Positions 1-7,886 of a DNA stretch of 53,709 nucleotides are shown one piece after another. The notes beneath the pieces were generated by a model. That model saw only the letters and a list, made by a program, of their open reading frames with translations, was not told the origin of the DNA and did not search any database. A program made the translations under genes and the position numbers. Location of the stretch: contig CAZMGD010000015.1 of the NCBI GenBank assembly GCA_964565705.1, forward strand, positions 1 to 53,709. Direction: 5' to 3'. The first letter of the stretch is position 1. Each line of letters starts with the position of its first letter. The DNA comes from CAZMGD01 sp964565705 (GTDB taxonomy: Bacteria > Actinomycetota > Acidimicrobiia > Acidimicrobiales > Ilumatobacteraceae).

Positions 1-53
1 ATCGACTGCGGCCTCCGGAGCCGTGTGCGCAGGTTCGAATCCTGCCGAGGGCA
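1..53 (+). tRNA. tRNA-Arg(CCG), 3' part only
   Basis: The 5' end lies outside the window. An anticodon stem (8-12 with 20-24) encloses the 7-base loop CTCCGGA at 13-19, which reads anticodon CCG at 15-17. A 4-base variable loop follows, then a T arm with the standard TTCGAAT loop (29-45). The acceptor 3' strand is CGAGGGC (46-52) with discriminator A53. The CCA is not fully encoded. The identity rests on the anticodon, because the D arm and 5' acceptor strand cannot be seen. Confidence 0.88.
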
Positions 54-70
54 CTTGACGATTCCGCTCT

Positions 71-92
71 GACCAGGGCGTTCGCCCCGGTC
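71..92 (+). terminator. Hairpin after tRNA-Arg
   Basis: Arms GACC-A-GGGCG and CGCCC-C-GGTC pair with one mismatch around a tight TT loop, 18 bases after the tRNA. There is no T-run, as is usual for GC-rich actinobacterial terminators. It is probably the tRNA transcription terminator or a processing hairpin. Confidence 0.45.
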
Positions 93-174
93 TCTGGGCG
101 GCCACCAGGAGTTCTCCGTTGGCGGTCGACAACGACGGCCCGCGCTGGTGCGCGTGAACCGCGACGTTCCGGGC

Positions 175-199
175 CCGACACGGAAGTGCGCAGTGTCGG
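175..199 (-). terminator. Hairpin after the DHFR-like gene
   Basis: A 7-base perfect inverted repeat, CCGACAC and GTGTCGG, has an 11-base loop and lies about 50 bases past the stop of the minus-strand reductase gene. It fits a terminator without a T-run. Nothing else recognisable is seen between the tRNA hairpin and the gene. Confidence 0.4.
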
Positions 200-249
200 T
201 ACTGATGCCGGGCAGTGCCCCGAACCGCCGCGGCAGCGGGCGGATCACG

Positions 250-819
250 TCACGCCGCGACTCGCGTGGGCTGGTATCGCAGAGCGACCGCCCCCGACCG
301 GAACTCGTGGCGATCCACGAGGTCGAGCTCGATGTGGTCGCGCAGACCGGCGAGCAACGTCGGGCCGCGTCCGGCAAGGACCGGCTGCACCACGAACTCG
401 TACTCGTCGATCAACCCCAGATCTGCCAACGCCAGGGGGAGCGTCACGCCACCCACGAACAGGCCCACGCCTGGCTCCTGCTTGAGCCGCTGAACCGCTT
501 GCCCCACGTCGCCCCGCACCAGTTCGGCATTCCAATCGACCCCGCTCAGCGTGCTCGACACGACGTACTTCTTCGCCCGGTCGATGGTCTCGGCGAACGG
601 GATCTCCCACTCATCCATCCAGTCAGGCCACGTGCCCGTGGCCGGCTGCCGCCACGCCGACTCCATCATCTCGTAGGTCACCCGGCCGAACAGCAGGGCA
701 TCGGCTCGTGCCATCTCGGCGGTCCAGTAGCGCATCGACTCCTCGTCCGGCGGGAGCCCTGCCTCGTGATGGCAGCAGCCGTCGAGCGTGACGTTGATCG
801 AGTATCGAAGTGGTCTCAT
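250..819 (-). CDS. DHFR-fold / RibD C-terminal family reductase
   Basis: This 189-residue protein opens with RYSINVTLDGCCHHEAG, the first strand and loop of the dihydrofolate-reductase-like RibD C-terminal domain. It continues with LLFGRVTYEMM and ends with the NADPH-binding VGGVTLPLAL and LIDEYEF segments typical of YyaP/YwjB-like proteins. The start was chosen at ATG 819 because the reverse strand has GGGAGAG just upstream; upstream in-frame codons give a low-complexity arginine-rich extension without family similarity. It is probably a cytoplasmic NADPH-dependent reductase of unknown substrate. These proteins are often annotated as dihydrofolate reductase but do not usually replace FolA. 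It stands alone, convergent with the tRNA. Confidence 0.85.
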   Translation of the reverse strand: MRPLRYSINVTLDGCCHHEAGLPPDEESMRYWTAEMARADALLFGRVTYEMMESAWRQPATGTWPDWMDEWEIPFAETIDRAKKYVVSSTLSGVDWNAELVRGDVGQAVQRLKQEPGVGLFVGGVTLPLALADLGLIDEYEFVVQPVLAGRGPTLLAGLRDHIELDLVDRHEFRSGAVALRYQPTRVAA

Positions 820-1108
820 CGCGTTGCTCTCCCTGGACTCGCGCCGCGCGTTCACCCGGACCGTCCTCAGACGACTGCCGGTGCCATTTGTCATCGGCGC
901 CCGATCGCACCTACTCAACACCGTTCGCGTGGATCACCACCACCAGTGCTCAGGCGACGAGGGAATCGGCATGATCCCGTTGTCCGACGCCTCAAGAACC
1001 GCTCGAGACAGCCGATATTGACGGGGTGAAGCATCTCCGCCGAGCCAGGGCTGGCTACCACACGTTTCGTAACACGACTGCAATGTTCGACGTCCGATTC
1101 GACCAGAC
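820..1108. other. Intergenic region without a gene
   Basis: About 290 bases lie between the divergent reductase and lysozyme-like genes. Reading frames here are short or shadow the neighbours. The reductase ribosome-binding site lies at the left edge, and the promoter of the secreted protein must lie at the right. Local GC falls around 1060-1110 (CACGTTTCGTAACACG), as expected of a promoter region, but no convincing -35/-10 pair could be chosen. Confidence 0.5.
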
Positions 1109-1124
1109 TGTTCGCATGCGAACA
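1109..1124. promoter_or_regulatory. 16-base perfect palindrome over a start codon
   Basis: TGTTCGCATGCGAACA is a perfect palindrome centred on the ATG (1116-1118) of the lysozyme-like gene. It could bind a dimeric regulator or form an RNA hairpin hiding the start codon. It resembles a LexA box turned inside out (GTTCG-N4-CGAAC instead of CGAAC-N4-GTTCG), so an SOS role is not supported. Confidence 0.4.
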
Positions 1125-1886
1125 TTCGGACGCTGCCTCGCCGCGCTCATCTCACTGCCGACGATCGCGGTCTTCGCCGCCACGGCGCCCGCCGCGGCGG
1201 CTCCGCCGACGAGCTGCCCGCAGTACGAAGCGGCGCTGCAGACCTACGCGCCGCCCGGCGGGTGGGACGTGGCCCAGATGTCGGCGATCATGGCCCGCGA
1301 GTCGAACTGCGATCCGACCGCACGCTCGGCGCACGACTCCGGGCTGCTGCAGATCAACGACATCAACCTGGCCTGGCTGACCTCGAAGATGGGCACGGTC
1401 GACCCCACGACGCTCTCGGACCCGACGACGAACATCCAAGCCGCCGCGTTGCTGTGCACGTACTGGCAGGCTCGCGCCAAGAGCTGCTATCACCCCTGGA
1501 AGCTCATCGCCACGAGTTCGCCGGCCACGCCCAGCACGACGACACCGCCACCCGCGCCGACCACCGTGCCGGTGCCCATCGCCGGCCGGTGCACGCAGTA
1601 CGAAGCGCTCCTCCAGGCCAACGCGCCCACGGGCGGGTGGGACGTGCAGAAGATGTCCACGATCATGTGGCGCACCTCCCGGTGCAACGCCGCCAAGCGC
1701 ACCTCGGGCATGACCGGGCTGCTCATCATCAGCGACTCGCACGCCAAGGTGCTCACCACCAAACTCGGCACGAAGGTCGACCGCACGACATTGACGGACC
1801 CGACCTTGAACGTGCGCGCTGCTGCGGAACTGTGCCAGTGGTCGATGGCCGCCGGTCGCTCCTGCTACCGGCCCTGGGGAGCCTGA
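1116..1886 (+). CDS. Secreted lysozyme/transglycosylase-like protein, duplicated domain
   Basis: The 256-residue protein begins with a Sec signal peptide (MRTFGRC then a hydrophobic stretch, probable cleavage near residues 26-30 after the Ala run). Two homologous domains follow, at about 34-128 and 159-253, joined by a Pro/Thr-rich linker. Each has the pattern C..QYEA, GGWDVQKMS, GLL.I, DPT.N..AAA.LC and SCY.PW, with four cysteines at matching positions (34, 65, 114, 124 and 159, 190, 240, 250). Domain 1 has the lysozyme-like motif ARESNCDP with Glu62 followed by GLLQIND. In domain 2 the Glu is replaced by Thr187 and GLLQIN by GLLIIS. I infer a muralytic first domain and a non-catalytic, perhaps wall-binding, second domain. 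An upstream ATG at 1026 would put 30 polar residues before the signal peptide and was rejected. Confidence 0.8.
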   Translation: MRTFGRCLAALISLPTIAVFAATAPAAAAPPTSCPQYEAALQTYAPPGGWDVAQMSAIMARESNCDPTARSAHDSGLLQINDINLAWLTSKMGTVDPTTLSDPTTNIQAAALLCTYWQARAKSCYHPWKLIATSSPATPSTTTPPPAPTTVPVPIAGRCTQYEALLQANAPTGGWDVQKMSTIMWRTSRCNAAKRTSGMTGLLIISDSHAKVLTTKLGTKVDRTTLTDPTLNVRAAAELCQWSMAAGRSCYRPWGA

Positions 1887-1955
1887 TCGTCGTTCGTGTT
1901 CCAGAAGGTGCTGCTGATCCCCTGACCCTCGTGGTCGCCCGCGCGAGCACCCGGC

Positions 1956-2357
1956 TCAGCGGGCGTTGCGCTCCGACTGGCTCATGGCTTCGACGGCGTT
2001 GCCGTCGGGATCGGACAGCACCGACGATCGGACACCGGGGCGAACGTCGATCGGCGGCATGACGACCTTGCCCCCGGCGGCGACCCACCGCGACGCCAGC
2101 GCGTCGAGGTCGTCGACCCACAACGTGACGTACCGCACGCCGGCGATCGCCCAGAACGGTCCGTCGGCGACCGTCGGCGCAGGCGGCTCGACGGGCACCA
2201 TGATCTTGAGCGTCACCGGCCCGCACGGCAGCCGGTGCACGGTGGCGGACGGGAACGAGCGCGGCTCGAGCGGCTCGACCTCGAGCACCGCGACGTAGAA
2301 GTCGACGAGCGCGTCGGTGGAGGAGACCAATCCGATGTCGACGTTCGCGATCTTCAT
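1956..2357 (-). CDS. VOC (glyoxalase/bleomycin-resistance fold) protein
   Basis: A 133-residue single-unit vicinal-oxygen-chelate protein. The two half-folds start MKIANVDIGLVSSTDALVDFY and VRYVTLWVDDLDALASRW. The C-terminal strand SSVLSDPDGNAVE carries the usual DPDGN..E signature, where the Glu can be a metal ligand. The substrate cannot be told from sequence. Its start overlaps the TetR stop as ATGA, so it is co-translated with the regulator and divergent from the aromatic-degradation operon. It may therefore handle a related small molecule or act as a binding protein. Confidence 0.85.
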   Translation of the reverse strand: MKIANVDIGLVSSTDALVDFYVAVLEVEPLEPRSFPSATVHRLPCGPVTLKIMVPVEPPAPTVADGPFWAIAGVRYVTLWVDDLDALASRWVAAGGKVVMPPIDVRPGVRSSVLSDPDGNAVEAMSQSERNAR

Positions 2358-2965
2358 GTCACGTTCCCTTCGGTCGTGATCCCGCGCAGGATCGTGGTGA
2401 CGACGGTCGTCCAGTCGTCATCGGTCAACGGGGTGTCGCGGGTCATCAGCGACATGCCGAGCGGGCTGGACAGCATGTGCGCCAAGAGCGCGACCGGCAT
2501 CGCCGGGCGTATCTCGTCGCGAGCGACGGAACGCTCGACGATGGTCAGGAACGGCCGGGTGCGTTCATCGATGTAGCTGCCGATCGCATCGTGGTGATCC
2601 GAGCGGCGACGTTCGGCCATCAGTGCCGGGATGACATCGCCCAGCCGCGAACCGGCGACCGCTTGCAGCAGGGTGCGCCGCAGCGCAACCAGGTCGCCGA
2701 GCAACGACCCGGTGTCGGGAACCTCGAGCTCGGGCAGGGTGTCGAGGGCGGCGAGGACGAGGGCGACCTTGTCGGGCCAGCGCCGGTAGATGGTGACCTT
2801 GCTGACGCCGGCGCGCTGGGCGACCGCCTCGATCGCCATGCCGCTGATCCCCCGTTCGACGAGCACGTCGAGCGTGGCCGCGAGCACGGCGTCGCTGCGG
2901 TCCTGGCTACGGGGCCGCCCACCCGCCGACGGACGGCGAGCGGTGGAGACGGCGGCCCTTGCCAT
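2354..2965 (-). CDS. TetR-family transcriptional regulator
   Basis: The 203-residue regulator has the TetR helix-turn-helix at about residues 35-75 (GMAIEAVAQRAGVSKVTIYRRW, with ..DKVALVLAAL following), then a helical ligand-binding domain. The start at ATG 2965 is favoured over the longer frame because a TATGAT -10 box lies exactly 6 bases upstream, which gives a leaderless mRNA. A palindrome suited to a TetR dimer sits between this -10 and the likely -35. It probably represses itself, the VOC gene and the divergent dioxygenase/dehydrogenase/P450 operon, with an aromatic or acid intermediate as inducer (inference). Confidence 0.88.
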   Translation of the reverse strand: MARAAVSTARRPSAGGRPRSQDRSDAVLAATLDVLVERGISGMAIEAVAQRAGVSKVTIYRRWPDKVALVLAALDTLPELEVPDTGSLLGDLVALRRTLLQAVAGSRLGDVIPALMAERRRSDHHDAIGSYIDERTRPFLTIVERSVARDEIRPAMPVALLAHMLSSPLGMSLMTRDTPLTDDDWTTVVTTILRGITTEGNVT

Positions 2966-2971
2966 CACCAC

Positions 2972-2996
2972 ATCATATAGATACGGTACGTTCCGT
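2972..2996 (-). promoter_or_regulatory. TetR gene promoter with imperfect palindromic operator
   Basis: On the minus strand TATGAT (2977-2972) is the -10, six bases before the TetR ATG. Immediately upstream, ACGGTACGTTCCGT at 2983-2996 is an inverted repeat (ACGG/CCGT around ACGT, one internal T-T mismatch), the usual size and symmetry of a TetR operator. The AT-rich TATAGAT at 2976-2982 may also serve the divergent plus-strand operon, so one bound dimer could silence both directions. Confidence 0.55.
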
Positions 2997-3084
2997 TCAC
3001 AATCTTGGGGGTGACATCGATGGCCACGCAGGACGACCCAGCGGCCGAGCGCCGGCACCGCACAGGCGACCCGGAGCTGTGCTC

Positions 3085-3990
3085 GTGAGCCACGCCGACC
3101 TCGCGCTGGCCTACCTCGGCCTTGACGTGCCCGATGTCGGCGCCTGGCACGACTACGCCACGTCGGTGATCGGCCTGGCTCCGGCGACGTCGCGGCCGGC
3201 GGGCGACGACACCGCGCTGCTCAAGGCGGACGAGCGCCTGTGGCGCGTCGCCCTGCACGAAGGCGAGCGTCCCGGGCTGCGCTACGCCGGGTTCGAAGCG
3301 GCCTCCGAAGGCGCCTACGAGGCTGCCGTGCAACGAGCGGCCGGGACGGGGGTCGCCCTGCACGAAGGCGACGCCGGCGAGTGCGCCGCCCGCGGGGTGC
3401 GCGCGCTCACCGCGCTCGTCGACCCGTCCGGCGTCCGCATCGAGCTGTGCTGGGGACCGACGATCGAGGCGCCGTTCGTCTCGCCTGTCGGCGTGCCGCG
3501 CTTCGTGACCGGCGCCCTCGGGCTCGGGCACTACGTCGTGCTCACCCCCGACCTCGACGCGTCGTTCGAGTTCTACCTCGGTGCCCTTGGCCTGCGACTG
3601 ACCGACTACGTGCGCCTCGGCGAGGGCATGTCCGTGCAGTTCCTGCGCTGCAACGCGCGGCATCACTCGGTGGCGTTGACCGCCGTCGGCCCGATGAGCG
3701 GGCTGCACCACATCGCGTTCGAGGTCGACGACATCGACCAGGTCGGCTACGCCGCCGAGCGGGCGATCGCCGCCGGCGCGGCCATCACCGCCTCGATCGG
3801 CAGGCACCGCAACGACCGGATGCTGTCGTTCTACATGCGCAGCCCCGCCGGCTTCGAGGTCGAGATCGGCTGCACGCCCCGGCTGATCGACGAGCACACC
3901 TGGGTCGCCAACGAGTTCACCGGCGGCGACGAGTGGGGCCACCATGGCCTGACCGGCGACTCGCTGGCCGCCTCCGTGGAGGCTCGATGA
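3085..3990 (+). CDS. Type I extradiol ring-cleavage dioxygenase (BphC-like)
   Basis: A 301-residue two-domain VOC dioxygenase. The C-terminal domain has the full extradiol active site: Fe(II) ligands His149 (LGHYVV), His209 (LHHIAFEVDD) and Glu260 (FEVEIG), and second-shell His194 (RHHSVAL), His241 (GRHRND) and Tyr250. These match the classical set in 2,3-dihydroxybiphenyl dioxygenases almost residue for residue. It should cleave a catechol next to its hydroxyls. The GTG start at 3085 was chosen because GGAG lies 8 bases upstream; another in-frame GTG at 3079 is too close. It is the first gene of an operon whose second gene overlaps its stop. The exact catechol (biaryl, steroid-derived or other) is unknown. 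Confidence 0.88.
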   Translation: MSHADLALAYLGLDVPDVGAWHDYATSVIGLAPATSRPAGDDTALLKADERLWRVALHEGERPGLRYAGFEAASEGAYEAAVQRAAGTGVALHEGDAGECAARGVRALTALVDPSGVRIELCWGPTIEAPFVSPVGVPRFVTGALGLGHYVVLTPDLDASFEFYLGALGLRLTDYVRLGEGMSVQFLRCNARHHSVALTAVGPMSGLHHIAFEVDDIDQVGYAAERAIAAGAAITASIGRHRNDRMLSFYMRSPAGFEVEIGCTPRLIDEHTWVANEFTGGDEWGHHGLTGDSLAASVEAR

Positions 3991-4916
3991 GCGCCCCGAC
4001 GGTGTTGAGCTTCCTGGGCGAGATGGACGCGGTGACCGACGCCGTCGAGGGCTCGACGATGATCGCCGTCGATCCCGCGGGGCCGGTCGACGACTCGGTG
4101 CACGGCGACGTGCTGCTCACCCTCATGACCGGTGCACCGAACCTGCAAGCGGTGCTCGATCGCGGCGTGCGGTGGGTGCACGCGATCGGGACCGGCGTCG
4201 AGTCGTTCCCGCTCGACGTGCTGGACGGTCGGGCGTTCACCTGCAGCCGTGGCGTCAATGCCGTCAACGTCGCCGAGTGGGCGTTCGCCCAGATCATCAC
4301 CTGCGAGAAGCAGCTCCCCGCCATGTGGCGCACCACACCGCCCGAGCGTTGGGGCCAGGTCGACCTCGGGGCGGTCGCCGGATCGACGTTGGCGATCGTC
4401 GGGTTCGGCTCGATCGGCACGGCGCTCGCGTCGCGGGCCGTCGCGTTCGACATGAACGTCCGGGCGATGCGCCGCCGCCCGGCGCCGAGCGAGATCGCCG
4501 GCGTCGAGATCGTCACCGACGTCACGTCGCTGGTCGCCGGGGCGGACCACGTCGTGCTCGCGGCGCCGTCCACCGCGGCGACCAGAGGCATGGTCGACGC
4601 CTCGTTCCTCGCCGCGATGCATCCCGGCGCCCATCTCGTCAACGTCGCTCGCGCCGACCTGATCGACGAGGCCGCGCTGCGCGCCGCGCTCGACTCCGGA
4701 CAGCTGCGCGCCGCGTCGATCGACGTCAGCGACCCCGAGCCGTTGCCGGCCGACCACTGGTTCTACGCCCATCCGAGCGTGCGGTTCAGCCCGCACGTGT
4801 CGTGGAGCGGGCCGGGGCTGTGGCAAGCGACCGTCGGGAGGTTCACCGACAACCTGCGGCGCTGGCGCGACGGCGAACCGTTGCAAGGCGTCGTCGACGT
4901 GGAGGAGGGCTATTGA
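3987..4916 (+). CDS. D-isomer-specific 2-hydroxyacid dehydrogenase
   Basis: A 309-residue NAD(P)-dependent dehydrogenase. The Rossmann motif VGFGSIG lies at 138-144. The catalytic triad of the family is present: Arg222 (NVARADLI), Glu251 (DPEPLP) and His270 (SPHVSW). It should interconvert a 2-oxo acid and the D-2-hydroxy acid. ATG overlaps the dioxygenase stop (ATGA) and has GGAGG upstream, so translation is coupled. Its position after a ring-cleavage enzyme suggests it acts on a 2-oxo or 2-hydroxy acid made in the same pathway (inference). The length is near the usual 310-330. Confidence 0.87.
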   Translation: MSAPTVLSFLGEMDAVTDAVEGSTMIAVDPAGPVDDSVHGDVLLTLMTGAPNLQAVLDRGVRWVHAIGTGVESFPLDVLDGRAFTCSRGVNAVNVAEWAFAQIITCEKQLPAMWRTTPPERWGQVDLGAVAGSTLAIVGFGSIGTALASRAVAFDMNVRAMRRRPAPSEIAGVEIVTDVTSLVAGADHVVLAAPSTAATRGMVDASFLAAMHPGAHLVNVARADLIDEAALRAALDSGQLRAASIDVSDPEPLPADHWFYAHPSVRFSPHVSWSGPGLWQATVGRFTDNLRRWRDGEPLQGVVDVEEGY

Positions 4917-6121
4917 TGGAGGTCGACTACGACCCGTACAGCGCCGAGGCGATGCACGACCCTCGGCGGTTGTACGCGCTGCTGCGCGAGCACGACCCGG
5001 TGCACTACATGCCGCAGTACGACGCCTGGGCGCTCGCCGCGTTCGAGGACGTCTGGCAGGCATGCAGCGACACCGCCTCGTTCTCGGTGCGCCGCGGACA
5101 GACCCCGAACCAGGTGCTGCTCGGCGAGCCCGCGGCCAACCTCACCTTTCCCGAGCTCGACCCGCCAGAGCATCGGCTGCGCCGTCGTGCCATCGCTCCG
5201 AGCTACACCCGCGACGCCGCCGTCGCCGACGGTGAGGCGATCCGCGACATCACCCGCGAGGTGCTGGCGCCGTTGGTCGCACGCGGTTCGTTCGACGCCT
5301 TCGCCGACTTCGCCAGCGTGGTCAGCGCCCGAGTCGCTGCGTGGAAGGCAGGGGTGCCGGACTCCGAGCGCGTGCGCCCCCTCCTGCACACCGTCATGAT
5401 CCGCGACGACGGCCAACGCGGCAGCTCGCCCGTCAACCAGGCCGCGATGGGCGAGGTGTTCGGTTACCTGGGCGAGCTGGTCACCGCCGCCCGCGCCGGC
5501 GAGGCCGAACGCCGCGGTGTGCTCGGCATCCTCCTCGACTCGACGGTCCACGACGATCCGCTCAGCGACGCCCAGATCACCGCCGAGCTGCACACGCTGC
5601 TCGTCACCGGATCCGAGACCGTGGAGATCGGCATCGCGGCTGCGCTGTACTACCTCGCCCGCGATCCCGACCAGCGGGCCGCACTGCTCGACGACGCCTC
5701 GCTGGCCCCCTGGGCGTTTGCCGAGGCGATCCGCTTCGACCATCCCACCGACATGTTGTGCCGCACGGTCGTGCGCGATGTCGAGGTCGGCGCCAAGTTG
5801 CTGCGCGCCGGCCAGGGCGTGCTGTTGCTGTGGGGGTCCGCCAACCGCGACGAGCACGAGTTCGAGCGGGCCGACGAGTTCGACATCCACCGCCGCCCGG
5901 CACGGACGCTGGCGTTCGGCCACGGTCAGCACAAGTGCATCGGTGAGCACATCGCGATGCAGATGGGCACGATCATGTTGGAGGAGTTCGTCGCCGCCGT
6001 GCAGGACTACGCGGTCGACGAGGCGCATGTGCGCCGCCGGTCAGCGGAGTTCCTCAAGGGCCTGAGCGCGCTACCGGTACGCGTCGAGGCCCGCGCCTCA
6101 GCGGCACCGCGCGGCCGTTGA
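4916..6121 (+). CDS. Cytochrome P450
   Basis: A 401-residue soluble bacterial P450. The haem loop is FGHGQHKCIG with Cys341 as axial ligand. The ExxR motif is in EAIRFD, and the I-helix reads LLVTGSETVE, where the usual acid/Thr pair appears as Glu-Thr. There is no membrane anchor. It needs separate ferredoxin and reductase partners, which are not in this operon. Its ATG shares one base with the preceding stop (TGATG). As the last gene of the extradiol operon it probably hydroxylates the growth substrate or an intermediate. Confidence 0.92.
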   Translation: MEVDYDPYSAEAMHDPRRLYALLREHDPVHYMPQYDAWALAAFEDVWQACSDTASFSVRRGQTPNQVLLGEPAANLTFPELDPPEHRLRRRAIAPSYTRDAAVADGEAIRDITREVLAPLVARGSFDAFADFASVVSARVAAWKAGVPDSERVRPLLHTVMIRDDGQRGSSPVNQAAMGEVFGYLGELVTAARAGEAERRGVLGILLDSTVHDDPLSDAQITAELHTLLVTGSETVEIGIAAALYYLARDPDQRAALLDDASLAPWAFAEAIRFDHPTDMLCRTVVRDVEVGAKLLRAGQGVLLLWGSANRDEHEFERADEFDIHRRPARTLAFGHGQHKCIGEHIAMQMGTIMLEEFVAAVQDYAVDEAHVRRRSAEFLKGLSALPVRVEARASAAPRGR

Positions 6122-6140
6122 CCGCGCCGACGCTCACCGC

Positions 6141-7886
6141 TCACGTTCGGCCCGACTCGATGGGCCCGGATCGGAGGCACGGTGACGGTGTGGGCACGTC
6201 GGTCACCTCCACGTGCTGGATCTCGGTCGCCTCGCCGTCGAGGATCCGCACGATCCGCGGCGAGCGACGCGCCGTCTCCACGCGGTGGGCGATCACGACG
6301 ACGGTGCGCCCGCCGAGGGCGCGATCGAGGGCGACGCCGACCAGGCGCTCGGTGACGGGATCGAGCACGGCGGTCGCCTCGTCCAAGATCACGACGGCCG
6401 GATCCGCTGCCGCCACCCGCAGCACACCGACCAGCTGACGCTCGCCGTGCGAGAGCGCGTCCCCGGCGTGGCCGGTGTTGCGCCGCACACCGTCGGGATG
6501 TCCGCCGATCCAGTCGCCGAGTCCGAGCTCGTCGGCGATCCGAGCGACCTCGCCGTCGCCCAGGTCAGGAGCGACCAGCCGCACGTTGTCGGCGATCGAT
6601 CCGGACAGCACGGCGGTCTCCTGCAGCACGTAGAGGATCCGCCGACGGCGGTCGTCGGGGTCGGCGACGACGAGATCCACCCCTCCGAAGCTGACCGAGC
6701 CGATGTCGGGTGCGCTGAGTCCGGCAGCGACCCGGGCCAGCGTCGACTTGCCCGCACCCGTCGGGCCGACGATCGCGACGCGCTCGCCGGGCTCGACGGC
6801 GAGCGACACGTGGTGCAGCACCTCGGTGCCGGGGACGTACGAGAAGGACACATCGTGCAGCTCGAGCGCTCCGTGCCCGGGGAGTGGCGCACCGGGCGGC
6901 GGCACGGGAGCCTCGGTCGTCGCGACGACGCGCAGCAGGGCCGCCTTGGCGGACAAGACGTCGTCGAGCAGTTCGGTGAGCCAGGCCAGCGGGCCGAACA
7001 CGGTGCTGATCGCGAGCACGCCGGCGGCCGCAGTCCCGATCGTCAGATGGCCGTTGATGGCAAGGAGGCTCGCCGTGACGAGCACCGCCGAGGTCGCGAC
7101 GACGCGGGTCATCGTGATCGTGGCGTAGAAGCGGATGCGCATCGACGTGCCCGCCAGGTAGCGATCGGTGACGCGGCCGTTGGCCGCATCGAGCAGCGCC
7201 AGGCGGTCCGCCTCGCGGCCGTGGCTGCGCACCGTCGTGGTGCCCTCGACGGTCTCGGTCACCTGACCGACGAGCGCGCCGATCTCGGCCCGATACTGCG
7301 GATAGATGACGGCGCTGCGCCTGCGGAGCAGGTGACCGGCGATCGTCATCGGTGGGACCGCGATCAGCGCGACGAGCGCGAGCAGCGGATCGAGGATGGC
7401 GACGGCGACGAGCGCGGCGATCAGATCGGTGACGTTGCGGATCGCCTCGGGGATCACCCACCGACTCGCCGCCGACAGCGACTCGGTGTCGGCGCTGACG
7501 CGGGCGACCAGGTCGCCGCGCCGGGTCCGTTCGAACGTTCGGAGATCGAGGCGCAGGATGCCGGCGAGGGACGCCACCCGCAGCCGATCGATGAAGCGCT
7601 CGCTCGCCCGCGCCATGCTGATCGACCGCACGCCGGCGGCGATGCCCGACACGATCAGCGCGACGAAGTACACCGCGACCGCGATCGTGAGGGTGCGCTG
7701 GTCTCCGGCGCGCATCCCCTCGTCGATGGCGATGCGGATCATCGTCGGGCCGACGACGACGGCCGCCGACCCGAGCAGCGTGCCAGCGATCGCGATCGAC
7801 ACGAGGCGCCACTCCCGGCGCAGCTCGCGACGGATCAGGTCGGCTGCGCCACCGCTCGCTTGGCCCAGCGCGCCGACCGAGCTCAC
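6141..7886 (-). CDS. ABC exporter half-transporter with catalytic ATPase site
   Basis: The 581-residue protein has an N-terminal six-helix type-I exporter domain (residues ~25-310) and a C-terminal ATPase. The ATPase shows Walker A GPTGAGKST, Walker B VVILDEATAVLD with the catalytic Glu, and the switch His (VVIAHRV). Its signature motif is degenerate: LSHGERQLV in place of LSGGQ. This is the mirror image of its partner's defects, which is diagnostic of asymmetric heterodimeric exporters. The GTG start overlaps the partner's stop (GTGA). The exported substrate is unknown; lipids, peptides and drugs are all possible. Confidence 0.9.
   Translation of the reverse strand: MSSVGALGQASGGAADLIRRELRREWRLVSIAIAGTLLGSAAVVVGPTMIRIAIDEGMRAGDQRTLTIAVAVYFVALIVSGIAAGVRSISMARASERFIDRLRVASLAGILRLDLRTFERTRRGDLVARVSADTESLSAASRWVIPEAIRNVTDLIAALVAVAILDPLLALVALIAVPPMTIAGHLLRRRSAVIYPQYRAEIGALVGQVTETVEGTTTVRSHGREADRLALLDAANGRVTDRYLAGTSMRIRFYATITMTRVVATSAVLVTASLLAINGHLTIGTAAAGVLAISTVFGPLAWLTELLDDVLSAKAALLRVVATTEAPVPPPGAPLPGHGALELHDVSFSYVPGTEVLHHVSLAVEPGERVAIVGPTGAGKSTLARVAAGLSAPDIGSVSFGGVDLVVADPDDRRRRILYVLQETAVLSGSIADNVRLVAPDLGDGEVARIADELGLGDWIGGHPDGVRRNTGHAGDALSHGERQLVGVLRVAAADPAVVILDEATAVLDPVTERLVGVALDRALGGRTVVVIAHRVETARRSPRIVRILDGEATEIQHVEVTDVPTPSPCLRSGPIESGRT

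Noticed and set aside
148..1029. A 293-codon plus-strand frame
   Set aside because: It runs antisense through the DHFR-fold gene and is rich in Arg/Pro/His without any domain.
1109..1124. LexA (SOS) box
   Set aside because: The half-sites are in the opposite order (GTTCG-N4-CGAAC) to actinobacterial LexA boxes.
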